This document shows, one piece after another, positions 38,687 through 47,766 of a DNA stretch of 64,000 nucleotides. Location: assembly GCA_947501275.1 (NCBI GenBank), contig CANMVD010000004.1, forward strand, positions 62,001-126,000, written 5' to 3'. The notes beneath the pieces were generated by a model, which saw nothing but the letters and a program-made list of their open reading frames with translations, did no database searches and was not told the origin of the DNA. The first letter of the stretch is position 1. Each line of letters begins with the position of its first letter. The translations under genes and the position numbers were made by a program. Source of the stretch: an uncultured Tateyamaria sp. Its GTDB lineage: Bacteria > Pseudomonadota > Alphaproteobacteria > Rhodobacterales > Rhodobacteraceae.

Positions 38687-39723
38687 TGTCCGACCTGCCT
38701 CCGGTCCTCGTCTTTCCGCACCTCGCTAAAACGGGCGGCACCACCCTGCTCTATCATTTCCGCAAGCATCTTGGGGATGAGGCGATATGTTCGGTCGGGC
38801 CGCATAACAGAATGCAGCAGGTCCTGAACGGGCAAACCCTGTTCGAAGATATGACAGCCGAAGACTTTGCGCCCATACGCCTCATGCAAGGACACGGTGT
38901 TGACGATGCCGCAGTGGCCATGCTGGCCAAACACCGCGATATCATTCTGGTGACCGTCCTGCGGGCTTCCGTGCCCTTGGCGCGGTCTCGCTTCAATCAC
39001 CGCACAAAAGAGCTGGGCAAAATTGCCACGACAGCAAAGAACGACGGGACGTTGAGCGTGGAGGCATTTCTGAAACGCCACGGCAAAAACCCGCAAGCGC
39101 GCGCCTTGAAATCCGCATTTTCCGGTCTGATCACCACCGACCGCAACAATATGGATGCAAAAACCCGCAGCCTGCTCAAGAAATTCGACCATGTTCTGAC
39201 GACCGAACAACTGGATGCGCAATGCGTTCCGATTTTTGATTTGCTTGGCTTGCCTCCCAAGATGGAGCGGCGGCGCGTGGCAGAGGACAAGGTTGACCTC
39301 GCACTGAGCGACGAGGAAATTTACGACAACCACCCGGTCGACAATGCTATTCACGCGGCAGCCAATCAGGTGTCACCGGACCCCAGTGGGCACCACAATC
39401 CGTTTGGATTTGATCGCGCCGGGCGCGACGCTGCCTTTGCCAGACTGAGCGTGGATCTGGATACCTACCGGGCGCGCTCCTACCAGAAACTCGCAGCCCA
39501 TATCAGCGAACGGCTGATGGCAGAGGCCGCGCTGGCGTCAATGGACGCAGGCATCGCGAAACTGGGTGCTCCGGACATGTTCGCCCGTATCCTGTCTCGC
39601 ACTTGGGCCAAACAAAAGGCGCAGTTGTCTACCACGCAGTTGGAACGCTCTGAGGTCAATCAGCAACGCTGGGCCAAGAACCGCACGGCCCCGCGTCACC
39701 GCGGTTTGTTTCAAAGATCGTAA
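38686..39723 (+). CDS. Sulfotransferase-family protein
   Basis: Protein of 345 residues. The N-terminal VFPHLAKTGGTTLLYHFRK contains the PAPS 5'-phosphosulfate loop (LAKTGGTT), and LVTVLRASVPLARSRFNH fits the 3'-phosphate site; the fold is that of carbohydrate-type (heparan sulfate 2-O-like) sulfotransferases. The C-terminal 90 residues are helical and basic (KNRTAPRHRGLFQRS). Coupled to gyrA by TAATG, yet functionally unrelated as far as can be seen. Its last 13 bases overlap the 3' end of the convergent carboxypeptidase gene. Confidence 0.72.
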   Translation: MSDLPPVLVFPHLAKTGGTTLLYHFRKHLGDEAICSVGPHNRMQQVLNGQTLFEDMTAEDFAPIRLMQGHGVDDAAVAMLAKHRDIILVTVLRASVPLARSRFNHRTKELGKIATTAKNDGTLSVEAFLKRHGKNPQARALKSAFSGLITTDRNNMDAKTRSLLKKFDHVLTTEQLDAQCVPIFDLLGLPPKMERRRVAEDKVDLALSDEEIYDNHPVDNAIHAAANQVSPDPSGHHNPFGFDRAGRDAAFARLSVDLDTYRARSYQKLAAHISERLMAEAALASMDAGIAKLGAPDMFARILSRTWAKQKAQLSTTQLERSEVNQQRWAKNRTAPRHRGLFQRS

Positions 39724-41186
39724 ATTCCACTGAACTTGGCCTTGAGATAGGCCAACAGCGGCTCAGGTCCCGGCTCCACCCCACTTGCGCGCTTGATGAT
39801 TTCACGCGGTGCATAAAGCCCGCCATGCGTTTGCAGATTGCTTTGCAACCAGCCTGTCGCCGCGCCGGTTTCGCCGCGCGCCAACTGGCTGTCGAGGTCA
39901 GGCACGGCGATACGCAGGGCTTCGTTCAGGCATCCCGCATAGACATTGCCCAAACTGTAGGTCGGGAAGTACCCAAAAAGGCCAACGGACCAATGCACGT
40001 CCTGCAGAACCCCGTTTGACGGCTTGTCCACGGCGTATCCAAAGTCGGCAAGGAAGCGATCATTCCACGCCGCCTCAAGGTCATTCACGGTCAAATCGCC
40101 GGACATCAGCGCGCGCTCAAGATCAAAGCGCAACAGCACATGCAGGTTGTACTGCACCTCATCCGCCTCGGTCCTGATATAGCCATCCGACACGCGGTTG
40201 ACGGCTGCATAAAACGCATCCTCGCTTGCGATACCGAAGTCACCAAACGCATCGCGCATCTTGCCATAAAGCCATCCGGTAAAGGCTTTGCTGCGCGCCA
40301 ACTGGTTTTCATAGATCCGGCTTTGGCTTTCATGCACGCCCATGGACACGCCGCTGCCCAGCGGGGTCAGGTGATAGGCCCGGTCGATGTTTTGTTCATA
40401 GCAGGCATGTCCGACCTCGTGGATGGTCGAGTAAAAGCAGTTGAACGGGTCGGCCTCGTTGGTGCGCGTCGTGATGCGCACATCCAGGCCGGAGCCAGAT
40501 GAGAACGGGTGTACGGCCTTGTCGATACGGCCATGTTCCGTGTCATAGCCAAATGTCTCGGCCAGCAATGTGGACAGGGTCAACTGAGCCGTTTCATCGA
40601 AACGCCCGGTGACAGCGGCGGGCGCGGGTTTCTCCAGAATGGCGGCGCGCAGGGCCGTCAACTCGGGGCGCAATGCACCAAACATCGCTTCGAGATCCGC
40701 GCTGGTTGTGCCCGGTTCGTAATCCTCGAGCATGGCGTCATAAACGTCTTTGCCAGCGGCAAGCGCGGCGCCTTCCTGACGTTTCAGCCCGATGACTTCT
40801 GCCAGAACGGGCGCAAAGGCTGCATAATCATCATCGGCGCGGGCCTGCGCCCACTTGCCTTGCGCGGTCGAGGTGACGCGCGCCAGTGTCGCGGCCAGAT
40901 CAGCCGGCACTTTTGACGCCCTTTCAAACGAACGGCGCACTTCGCGCACCTGTGCCTGCCCCACAGGATCAAGGGATGCGGCGTCAATGTCAGCCAGCCA
41001 GTCTCCGACCCGGGCATCGGTGCGGCGGGCATGCAGGACCTTTTCCAGCGCAGCCATTTCTTCGCCCCGCTGCGGCGCGGCCCCGGGTGGCATCATCGTC
41101 TCCTGATCCCATCCAAGGCGGCCCGCGACCTGCGCCAAAGCCTGCGTGTCATGCACATAGGCCATCATGTCATCATATGCAGTCAT
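39711..41186 (-). CDS. M32-family metallocarboxypeptidase
   Basis: Zinc carboxypeptidase of the Taq/Pfu (M32) family, 491 residues, cytoplasmic, removing C-terminal residues from peptides. The zinc motif HEVGH is at residues 256-260 in STIHEVGHACYEQN, with the third ligand in VGVHESQSR-like MGVHESQSRIYEN, and DVRITTRTN and GYIRTEADE(V)QYNLH blocks characteristic of M32. ATG 41186 overlaps the ctaA stop (ATGA). The frame is open further upstream but only antisense to nothing conserved; family N-terminus fits MTAYDDMMAYVHD. Confidence 0.93.
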   Translation of the reverse strand: MTAYDDMMAYVHDTQALAQVAGRLGWDQETMMPPGAAPQRGEEMAALEKVLHARRTDARVGDWLADIDAASLDPVGQAQVREVRRSFERASKVPADLAATLARVTSTAQGKWAQARADDDYAAFAPVLAEVIGLKRQEGAALAAGKDVYDAMLEDYEPGTTSADLEAMFGALRPELTALRAAILEKPAPAAVTGRFDETAQLTLSTLLAETFGYDTEHGRIDKAVHPFSSGSGLDVRITTRTNEADPFNCFYSTIHEVGHACYEQNIDRAYHLTPLGSGVSMGVHESQSRIYENQLARSKAFTGWLYGKMRDAFGDFGIASEDAFYAAVNRVSDGYIRTEADEVQYNLHVLLRFDLERALMSGDLTVNDLEAAWNDRFLADFGYAVDKPSNGVLQDVHWSVGLFGYFPTYSLGNVYAGCLNEALRIAVPDLDSQLARGETGAATGWLQSNLQTHGGLYAPREIIKRASGVEPGPEPLLAYLKAKFSGIYDL

Positions 41187-42331
41187 CCGTTTATCCCCCG
41201 GATAGATGTTGCCACTGGATAGCCCGCCAGGAATCGCGCCCGCAGGATCAGAACCCACGCGACGACAGCCAGAAACTGGTGCACAATCGCGATGTGCCAC
41301 GGCGCAGCATAAAGAACCGTCACAATCCCCAGAACCACCTGCAGGCTCAACACAGCCAGAACCGCATTGAACGCGAACCGAGTTGTCGGATGCGTCGAGC
41401 GACGCCCGCGCAGCCACACGACAATGGTGAAGGCGAACAGCAAATAGCCGGTCACGCGGTGCACAAATTGCACAAACCCGGGGTTTTCGAACAGGTTGCG
41501 CCACCACGGCTCAAGGATGAAGGCGGACGCTGGAAACACCTGCCCGCCCATCAAGGGCCAATCGGTGTAGCTGCGTCCGGCATCGATACCGGCAACCAGT
41601 GCGCCAATGAGGATCTGCAGAAAGGCAAAGTGCATAAGGCCCGTCGAGATCGAAAACAGCTTTGCTTCCTTGTTGCGCCGCGCCTGCATCAGATCACGTT
41701 CGGGCCGCCCAAGCTGGAAGATGAACCACGCGATGAAGCCGAGAATGACAAAGGCCAGCCCCAGATGCGTCGCCAAGCGGTAGCTGGCAACGTCCACCAT
41801 ACCCTCGCCAGAGGTCACGCCGCTGGCCACCATCCACCATCCGATAGCCCCCTGAAGCCCCCCAAGCGCGCCGATGCCAAGCAGCTTTGGCACCCACCCC
41901 GTCGGGATCTTGCGCGCGATCAGAAAGCCCAGGAACCCAAGCGCCCAAACCACACCGATGACACGGCCCAGCTGACGGTGCCCCCACTCCCACCAGTAGA
42001 TCACCTTAAAGTCAGACAATTGCATCCAACTGTTTTGAATGCGGAATTCGTCAATGGCCTGATATTTGGCAAACTCGGCTGTCCAGTCTGCGTCATTGAG
42101 CGGAGGGATCGCGCCGGTGAAGGGACGCCACTCGGTGATCGACAACCCACTGTCGGTCAGCCGTGTCAGCCCGCCAACCGCGATCATGATCACCACCAGT
42201 GCAAAAAGCAGCATCAACCACAGCCGGATGGCGCCACGTGCCCCCCCGCGCCCGCGATCAATCACGCCCGCTGCGACGGCCTGTTTTTCGGTCGTTGTGA
42301 CCTCTTCGAATATGCTGCGGTTTTTTGCCAT
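41183..42331 (-). CDS. ctaA: Haem A synthase
   Basis: COX15/CtaA membrane enzyme that oxidises haem O to haem A for aa3-type cytochrome oxidase. 382 residues with eight predicted helices; haem-ligating His in WWEWGHRQLGR, ATHLGLAF, and FVQFVHRVTGY and IVHQFLAVV. The signature GLTRLTDSGLSITEWRP follows the first helix. It lacks an extracellular Cys pair, as usual in proteobacterial (COX15-like) forms. Start MAKNRSIFEEV at 42331; longer frames read into the intergenic region. Followed by M32 through an ATGA overlap. Confidence 0.95.
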   Translation of the reverse strand: MAKNRSIFEEVTTTEKQAVAAGVIDRGRGGARGAIRLWLMLLFALVVIMIAVGGLTRLTDSGLSITEWRPFTGAIPPLNDADWTAEFAKYQAIDEFRIQNSWMQLSDFKVIYWWEWGHRQLGRVIGVVWALGFLGFLIARKIPTGWVPKLLGIGALGGLQGAIGWWMVASGVTSGEGMVDVASYRLATHLGLAFVILGFIAWFIFQLGRPERDLMQARRNKEAKLFSISTGLMHFAFLQILIGALVAGIDAGRSYTDWPLMGGQVFPASAFILEPWWRNLFENPGFVQFVHRVTGYLLFAFTIVVWLRGRRSTHPTTRFAFNAVLAVLSLQVVLGIVTVLYAAPWHIAIVHQFLAVVAWVLILRARFLAGYPVATSIRGING

Positions 42332-42389
42332 TTCAGCCTCGTTCCTCGTTAATCGGCAAACTAGGAGCGCGATGGCGAAACGTCCAGCG

Positions 42390-43118
42390 TCAGGACCGCG
42401 TTGCCCAACGGACCATCTGACGCAGCATCCCGTGCAGGGCCTGAACATCGGCGCGTGTCAGCGGCATCCGGCTCCACAGATTGCGCAGATTGGTCTTCAT
42501 GCTTGCGGCCTTGTGCGCGGGGAAAAAGAACCCCGCCTCATCCAGCCGTTCCTCGAAATGGCGCGCCAGATGTTCAACCTCTTGCCCACTGGCCCATTCG
42601 GTACCTGCCATTTCCGTCACATGCGGCGTGACCTCGCCAGCCGCGCGCATCCACTCATAGGCCACCAGCAACACACATTGCGCGAGGTTCAGGGATGGAA
42701 ATTCGGGGTTCACCGGAACCGAGATCAAGGCATTGGCTTGTGCCAAGTCATCGTTTTCCAGCCCCGCACGTTCGGGCCCGAACATCACAGCCACACGCCC
42801 GCCCTCGCCAATCCGCCGGACGGCGTCGCGCATGGCCTCTTCGGGGCTGAACACGTCCTTGGTCAGGTCGCGCGGGCGTGCGGTTGTCGCGTAAACATAA
42901 GTGCAATCGGCCACGCTGTCCGCGACATCCCCGTGCAGCGTTGCGCCATCAAGCACCCTGCCCGCGCCACTTGCCATTGCCACGGCGGCGGGGTTTGGCC
43001 AACCATCACGCGGCGCAACGATGCGCATCCGGTCCACGCCAAAATTAAGCATCGCGCGGGCCGAAGCCCCGATGTTTTCGCCCATCTGGGGGCGCGTCAG
43101 GATAAATGTCATTGCCAT
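42390..43118 (-). CDS. trmJ: TrmJ-type tRNA/rRNA 2'-O-methyltransferase (SPOUT)
   Basis: SPOUT-class RNA ribose methyltransferase of 242 residues. Motif 1 is MTFILTRPQMGENIGASARAMLNFG (begins FILTRP, NIG-ARAM), motif 2 AVMFGPERAGLENDDL, motif 3 PEFPSLNLAQCVLLVAYEW: the knotted SAM site of TrmH/TrmJ. The C-terminal helical extension favours TrmJ (Nm32 of tRNA). A second in-frame ATG lies two codons downstream and is equally plausible. Same strand as ctaA, 58 bases upstream of it; divergent from the ThiE-like gene. Confidence 0.87.
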   Translation of the reverse strand: MAMTFILTRPQMGENIGASARAMLNFGVDRMRIVAPRDGWPNPAAVAMASGAGRVLDGATLHGDVADSVADCTYVYATTARPRDLTKDVFSPEEAMRDAVRRIGEGGRVAVMFGPERAGLENDDLAQANALISVPVNPEFPSLNLAQCVLLVAYEWMRAAGEVTPHVTEMAGTEWASGQEVEHLARHFEERLDEAGFFFPAHKAASMKTNLRNLWSRMPLTRADVQALHGMLRQMVRWATRS

Positions 43119-43252
43119 AAGCGGCGTCTACCCCGCCAATCAATGCGCCACAACTCCCCCCCGCCGGACAATAACCACAAGCGCTGGCATAAAAGTTTCC
43201 ATTTCATCGCATTTCAGCTAGTCCTGCTGCCAAACAAAACAGGACGCCGCCA

Positions 43253-43867
43253 ATGAGCACCCCAGAGCAGCCGCAGATATACCTACTGACCCCGCCGACG
43301 ATTGAGTTGTCGCAATTTCCCGATCTGCTCGCCTCTGTTCTGGATACGCACCCGGTGGCGTGCCTGCGCCTCAATCTGGCCACGCGGGATGAGGACCGGA
43401 TCGCGCGGGCGGCGGATGCCTGTCGCGAAATCGCCCATGCCCGCGACGTGGCCATCGTTGTCAGCGATCACACCAGCCTTGTAGAACGTTTGGGCCTTGA
43501 TGGCGTTCATCTCAGCGACGCAGCCAAGTCAGTGCGTGATGCGCGCGATACTCTTGGCGTCGATCCGATCGTGGGCAGCTTTTGTGGGGCAACACGCCAC
43601 GCCGGAATGAATGCTGGCGAAGCGGGTGCGGACTACATCTCGTTTGGGCCGACAACGGCCGTGGGCGAGGAAACCACCGCGCAGGACGATCTGTTTGCGT
43701 GGTGGTCCGAAGTGATGGAATTGCCCGTCGTGGCCGAAGGTGGATTGACCACAGCCCGTATCGCCGAACTGGCGCCGATCACCGACTTCCTCGGCATCGG
43801 AGAGGAAATCTGGAACACGGACAACCCGGCGGCCGCGCTGAAGGGCATGGTCGCTCCACTCCTATAG
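43253..43867 (+). CDS. ThiE-like (thiamine phosphate synthase family) protein, degenerate active site
   Basis: TIM-barrel protein of 204 residues resembling thiamine phosphate synthase: IVVSDHTSLVERLGLDGVHLSD, GSFCGATRHAGMNAGEAGADYISFGP and VVAEGGL align with family blocks. However, the LQLREK substrate motif is LRLNLATRD, the NDD motif is SDH and the Thr-Lys-Thr pyrophosphate loop is absent (TTAVGEETTAQDD instead). It may be a catalytically changed paralogue. No other thiamine gene is adjacent. Annotation pipelines would call it ThiE. Confidence 0.7.
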   Translation: MSTPEQPQIYLLTPPTIELSQFPDLLASVLDTHPVACLRLNLATRDEDRIARAADACREIAHARDVAIVVSDHTSLVERLGLDGVHLSDAAKSVRDARDTLGVDPIVGSFCGATRHAGMNAGEAGADYISFGPTTAVGEETTAQDDLFAWWSEVMELPVVAEGGLTTARIAELAPITDFLGIGEEIWNTDNPAAALKGMVAPLL

Positions 43868-43885
43868 CGCCGGCCGCCAAGTCGG

Positions 43886-45043
43886 TCAGAGGAACACGCG
43901 CTCCACTACCCAGAATGCACCAACGGCCGCGATGGCACAGGACGCCGGGATCGAGATCACACGGCGATACCACGGCCGTCCCGCCAGCCAGCCCACCGCA
44001 ACAAAGGCCAGCGCGATAACGGTCAGCTGACCCACCTCGACACCGATGTTAAAGCCGATCAATGCCGGAATGAACTGACCGTCAGGCAAGCCGAATTCGC
44101 CCAGAACCGACGCAAAGCCCAGCCCGTGCAGCAACCCAAACCCAAACACGATCACGGGCCGCCACGGATTGAGCTTTTTCGCAAAAATGTTTTCAACGGC
44201 AACATAGACAATCGACGCTGCAATCAGCGGTTCGACGATGGAGCCGGGGACGTTCACCACACCCAAGGCACCAAGCGCCAGCGTGACGGTATGCGCCAGA
44301 GTAAAAGCACTGATCTGCCAAAGCAGCGGTGCCAACCGGGCGGACAGGAAAAACAGGCCAAGAACAAACAGGATATGGTCCAGCCCTTTGGGCAGGATAT
44401 GGTCAAATCCGACAGGAATGTAATCGACAAATGTCTGCCAGCCGGTTGTTACATTCCCCCCTGAAAGCGCAATCGCGCCCGAAGCCTGCCCCCCTGAAAT
44501 CAAACCGGTGAACGGTTCATCAACGCCTTGTTGGCGCAAAACGAGGTCACCTGCCCCGGCAGGCCAGTTGATCAGGACTGATGTCGCGCCAGCCGGCAGC
44601 GCCGCAGTCAACGAAACATCCGAGATGCGGGCCAACTCGATGTTGCTCACATCAGGCACGCTCACCCCGTTCAAAGCCAAAGCAGCCGCAGCGCCGTCCA
44701 CCACAAGCAACGGCACGGCACTCCATGTTGTCACCAGCCCATCTGTGCGCGAGGCGATGTCGTCACCAGACAGGGCGCGCAACGCATCGTAGTCATCAAC
44801 ATTTTCAGCGTCATCCGTGTCGGAAATATTGTCCAGATCAATGCCCGACAGTTGGGCGGCCAGATTGACCCGCATGTCGATGCGAATGGTGTCACCTTCC
44901 ACTGTCAGATCCGCGATTGTGGGCACAACTTCGTGAGCCACCGCAAAACCCGACGACATGACCAGCGAAATACTGATCCACATGCTTGACATCAGAGCCC
45001 AAAGCCACACGCTTGAGCACATCCGTTTAAAAGGTTTCACCAT
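43886..45043 (-). CDS. HupE/UreJ-like membrane protein with exported N-terminal domain
   Basis: Protein of up to 385 residues. A signal peptide ending SSGFAVA precedes a mature N-terminus HEVVPTIADL; about 190 residues of periplasmic beta-rich domain follow, then seven or so membrane helices carrying the HupE/UreJ_2 signature (GFDHILPKGLDHILFVLGL, FTLAHTVTLALGAL, FGLLHGLGFASVL) with conserved His/Asp pairs thought to bind Ni or Co. The start at 45043 overlaps the start codon of the divergent DUF4198 gene; 45022 or 44992 are alternatives that would open a gap. A role in metal uptake or metallocofactor supply is inference. Confidence 0.8.
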   Translation of the reverse strand: MVKPFKRMCSSVWLWALMSSMWISISLVMSSGFAVAHEVVPTIADLTVEGDTIRIDMRVNLAAQLSGIDLDNISDTDDAENVDDYDALRALSGDDIASRTDGLVTTWSAVPLLVVDGAAAALALNGVSVPDVSNIELARISDVSLTAALPAGATSVLINWPAGAGDLVLRQQGVDEPFTGLISGGQASGAIALSGGNVTTGWQTFVDYIPVGFDHILPKGLDHILFVLGLFFLSARLAPLLWQISAFTLAHTVTLALGALGVVNVPGSIVEPLIAASIVYVAVENIFAKKLNPWRPVIVFGFGLLHGLGFASVLGEFGLPDGQFIPALIGFNIGVEVGQLTVIALAFVAVGWLAGRPWYRRVISIPASCAIAAVGAFWVVERVFL

Positions 45044-45839
45044 GATCTTACCCCGTATCGTTCTTGCTGCTTGGTGCGTGATTTGCGCAGGCAATGCAAC
45101 CGCACATGAATTCTGGATCGAAGCCAAAAACTATCAAGTTGCCCCGGACGAAAATTTGATCGCGGTGCTCAAGAACGGCCAGGAATTTGAAGGGGTTTCG
45201 CTTGGGTATTTCGAACGCTCCATTGCACGGTTTGACATTGTCATGGATGGGCAAACCCAAGCTGTGACAGCCCGACTTGGGGACAATCCCGCGCTCGACA
45301 ACGCAGCACCGACCGATGGGCTTGCAATCGTCGTTCATGAAACAACACCTTCTTTCGTTACGTACAAGACGTGGGAGAAGTTTCAAAAATTTGCTGATCA
45401 CAAGGATTTTGGCGACTGGCGCGCGCGACACGCGGAATTGGGTTTTTCAGACCCACCCTTTCGGGAGCGTTATACCCGCCATGCCAAGGCCCTGATTGGC
45501 GTCGGGGATGGACAGGGCGTTGACGCCCCCCAAGGGTTGCGCACGGAATTTGTGGCACTGACCAACCCTTATTCTGACAATTTCGACGGCACGATGCGCG
45601 TGCAAGTTCTTTTCGAGGATCAACCCCGCGCCAACGTGCAAGTCGAAGTCTTTGAACGTGCGCCGGACGGGACTGTTGAAATCACTCTGCACCGCACCGA
45701 TGATACCGGGATAGCGGCTATTCCTACGCAGGCAGGTCACACTTACCTGTTTGATGCCGTTGTGTTGCAACCCGTCGGCAATCCGGACAAGGCGGTTTGG
45801 GACACGTTCTGGGCGGCACTCACCTTTGCTATACCCTGA
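45042..45839 (+). CDS. DUF4198 family exported protein
   Basis: Protein of 265 residues. Signal peptide MILPRIVLAAWCVICAGNATA precedes a mature sequence HEFWIEAKNYQV, the DUF4198 N-terminus; EVALTNPYSDNFDGTMRVQVLFEDQP and TDDTGIAAIPTQAGHTYLFDAVVLQP form two beta-sandwich modules. DUF4198 proteins often neighbour Ni/Co transport genes. ATG 45042 has AAAGG 7 bases upstream, and its position interlocks with the proposed start of the divergent HupE-like gene. Both mature proteins would begin His-Glu. Confidence 0.8.
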   Translation: MILPRIVLAAWCVICAGNATAHEFWIEAKNYQVAPDENLIAVLKNGQEFEGVSLGYFERSIARFDIVMDGQTQAVTARLGDNPALDNAAPTDGLAIVVHETTPSFVTYKTWEKFQKFADHKDFGDWRARHAELGFSDPPFRERYTRHAKALIGVGDGQGVDAPQGLRTEFVALTNPYSDNFDGTMRVQVLFEDQPRANVQVEVFERAPDGTVEITLHRTDDTGIAAIPTQAGHTYLFDAVVLQPVGNPDKAVWDTFWAALTFAIP

Positions 45840-45883
45840 CACCACCCCTTGCCTTGGTGCGCTGGCAAGGCCACAAGGCACGC

Positions 45884-46777
45884 ATGACATCAGACGCTGA
45901 CATTCTGTGCATCGGATCTGTCCTTTGGGATGTGATCGGGCGCGCGCCGCTGGCTATGCGCCAAGGCTCGGACGTGCCGGGCCGTATCACCCGCCTGCCC
46001 GGCGGCGTTGCGATGAACATCGCCATGACACTCAGCCGCTTTGGCCTGACGCCTGCGCTTTTGACGGCAGTCGGGCGTGATGCCGAAGGGGATGAGTTGA
46101 TCGCAGCCTGTGCCGCACGTGGTCTGATCACGGACACGGTTTACCGCTCCGATGACCTGCCGACTGACCGCTACATGGCGGTTGAGGGCGCAAACGGGCT
46201 GATCGCCGCAATTGCCGACGCACATTCGCTGGAAAGTGCGGGGGCCAAGATTTTGACCCCGTTGAGCGACGGGACACTGGCCACGCCAGAGGCGCCTTAC
46301 GCGGGACCGGTGGCGCTGGATGGCAATTTGACGATTGACCTTTTGAGCGAGATCGCCACGAGCCCTGTGTTTGCTCATGCTGATCTGCGTGTTGCCCCGG
46401 CCTCTCCGGGCAAGGCTGAACGGCTGCGACCATTCCTGAAACAAGGGCGCGGAACGTTATATGTGAACCTCGAAGAGGCTGGTCTGTTGTGCCAGTCCAG
46501 CTTTGAGACGTCGCGGGATGCAGCCCAAGGACTGCTTGAGCGCGGCGCGGCACGGGTTCTGGTCACAGATGGTGGATCGGCTGCGACAGATGGTGCGCGC
46601 GACGGTCTTGTCAGTCAGACCCCACCCCAAGTGCTTGTGACGCGGGTCACGGGCGCGGGAGATACATTCATGGCCGCCCACATTGCTGCCGATCTGCGCG
46701 GGGCAGACCCTGCCGACGCGCTTCACAGGGCATTGGAGGCCGCAGCGGCCTATGTGTCAGGAAAGACAGAAATATGA
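45884..46777 (+). CDS. psuK: PfkB-family kinase, probable pseudouridine kinase
   Basis: Ribokinase-fold sugar kinase of 297 residues. N-terminal ILCIGSVLWDVIG and GGVAMNIAMTLSRFG (ribose-binding Gly-Gly region), and the C-terminal PfkB signature VTRVTGAGDTFMAAH with catalytic Asp in GAGDTF. The overlapping psuG gene identifies the substrate as pseudouridine: PsuK makes pseudouridine 5'-phosphate, PsuG splits it to uracil and ribose 5-phosphate. ATG 45884 has AAGG 6 bases upstream; the longer frame from 45797 would overlap the DUF4198 gene. Confidence 0.9.
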   Translation: MTSDADILCIGSVLWDVIGRAPLAMRQGSDVPGRITRLPGGVAMNIAMTLSRFGLTPALLTAVGRDAEGDELIAACAARGLITDTVYRSDDLPTDRYMAVEGANGLIAAIADAHSLESAGAKILTPLSDGTLATPEAPYAGPVALDGNLTIDLLSEIATSPVFAHADLRVAPASPGKAERLRPFLKQGRGTLYVNLEEAGLLCQSSFETSRDAAQGLLERGAARVLVTDGGSAATDGARDGLVSQTPPQVLVTRVTGAGDTFMAAHIAADLRGADPADALHRALEAAAAYVSGKTEI

Positions 46778-47679
46778 GCCTTTTTTCCCCCTCTCCAGAA
46801 GTTCAGGTCGCCCTCGCAGAGGATGCGCCGTTGGTTGCGCTCGAGAGCACGATCATCACCCACGGCATGCCTTACCCCCAAAATCTGGAGGTCGCCCGAC
46901 AGGTCGAAGCAGATGTGCGCGCAGCCGGTGCGGTTCCGGCCACGATGGCTGTGATCGACGGCACATTGCATGTGGGACTGACGGACACCCAACTGGAAGG
47001 GCTGGCGCAGGCGCGCGACGTGGCCAAGCTCAGCCGTGCTGACATGGCCGCCTGCATCGCGCGCGGCGGCACCGGGGCAACTACAGTAGCCGCGACCATG
47101 ATCGCCACGCGACTGGCGGGAATATCCGTCTTTGCGACAGGCGGTATCGGCGGGGTGCACAAGGGCGCGGATCAGAGCTTTGACATTTCGGCGGATCTTC
47201 TGGAGTTGGCGCAAACGCCCGTGACGGTTGTGGCAGCCGGTGCCAAAGCCATCCTCGATATCCCCAAGACGCTGGAAGTGCTCGAAACTCAAGGCGTTCC
47301 CGTGATCGCCTTTGGGCAGGATGACATGCCCGCCTTCTGGTCGCGCAGTTCCGGATTGCCCGCACCATTGCGCATGGACAGCGCCGCCGACGTTGCCGCA
47401 GCACATGTTCAACGTGCCGCAATGGGCATTCCCGGCGGTCAGTTGGTCGCAAATCCAATTCCGCTCCAGAACGAAATCGCTGCGGACGAACTTGCACCGA
47501 TCATTGCGCAAGCCACCGAAGATGCGACAACGCATGGGATCAGCGGCAAAGGCGTGACGCCTTATCTGTTGCAGCGTATCTTTGAGTTGACCGAGGGGCG
47601 ATCGCTTGCAGCCAATATTGCGCTGGTTCGCAACAATGCGCGGCTGGCGGCACAAATAGCCACGGAATTAAGCAATTGA
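46774..47679 (+). CDS. psuG: Pseudouridine-5'-phosphate glycosidase
   Basis: Cleaves the C-C glycosidic bond of pseudouridine 5'-phosphate (pseudouridine salvage). 301 residues with the near-invariant LVALESTIITHGMPYPQNL, GGTGATTVAATM, FATGGIGGVHKGA and VVAAGAKAILDIPKTLE (catalytic Lys) and PVIAFGQDDMPAFWSR. Starts within the psuK stop (ATGA), so the pair is translationally coupled. Confidence 0.96.
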   Translation: MSLFSPSPEVQVALAEDAPLVALESTIITHGMPYPQNLEVARQVEADVRAAGAVPATMAVIDGTLHVGLTDTQLEGLAQARDVAKLSRADMAACIARGGTGATTVAATMIATRLAGISVFATGGIGGVHKGADQSFDISADLLELAQTPVTVVAAGAKAILDIPKTLEVLETQGVPVIAFGQDDMPAFWSRSSGLPAPLRMDSAADVAAAHVQRAAMGIPGGQLVANPIPLQNEIAADELAPIIAQATEDATTHGISGKGVTPYLLQRIFELTEGRSLAANIALVRNNARLAAQIATELSN

Positions 47680-47766
47680 TGCGCTGAATCAAGTCGATAT
47701 GCGGGTAAGCATTGTAGTGCCCGCCGCCTTCACCTAACTAACTTTCAGACGCAGCTTTGGGCAAAA

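Noticed and set aside
40886-43256. Two long plus-strand frames opposite M32, ctaA and trmJ
   Set aside because: Low-complexity Pro/Arg/His/Gln-rich translations typical of antisense frames in GC-rich genes.
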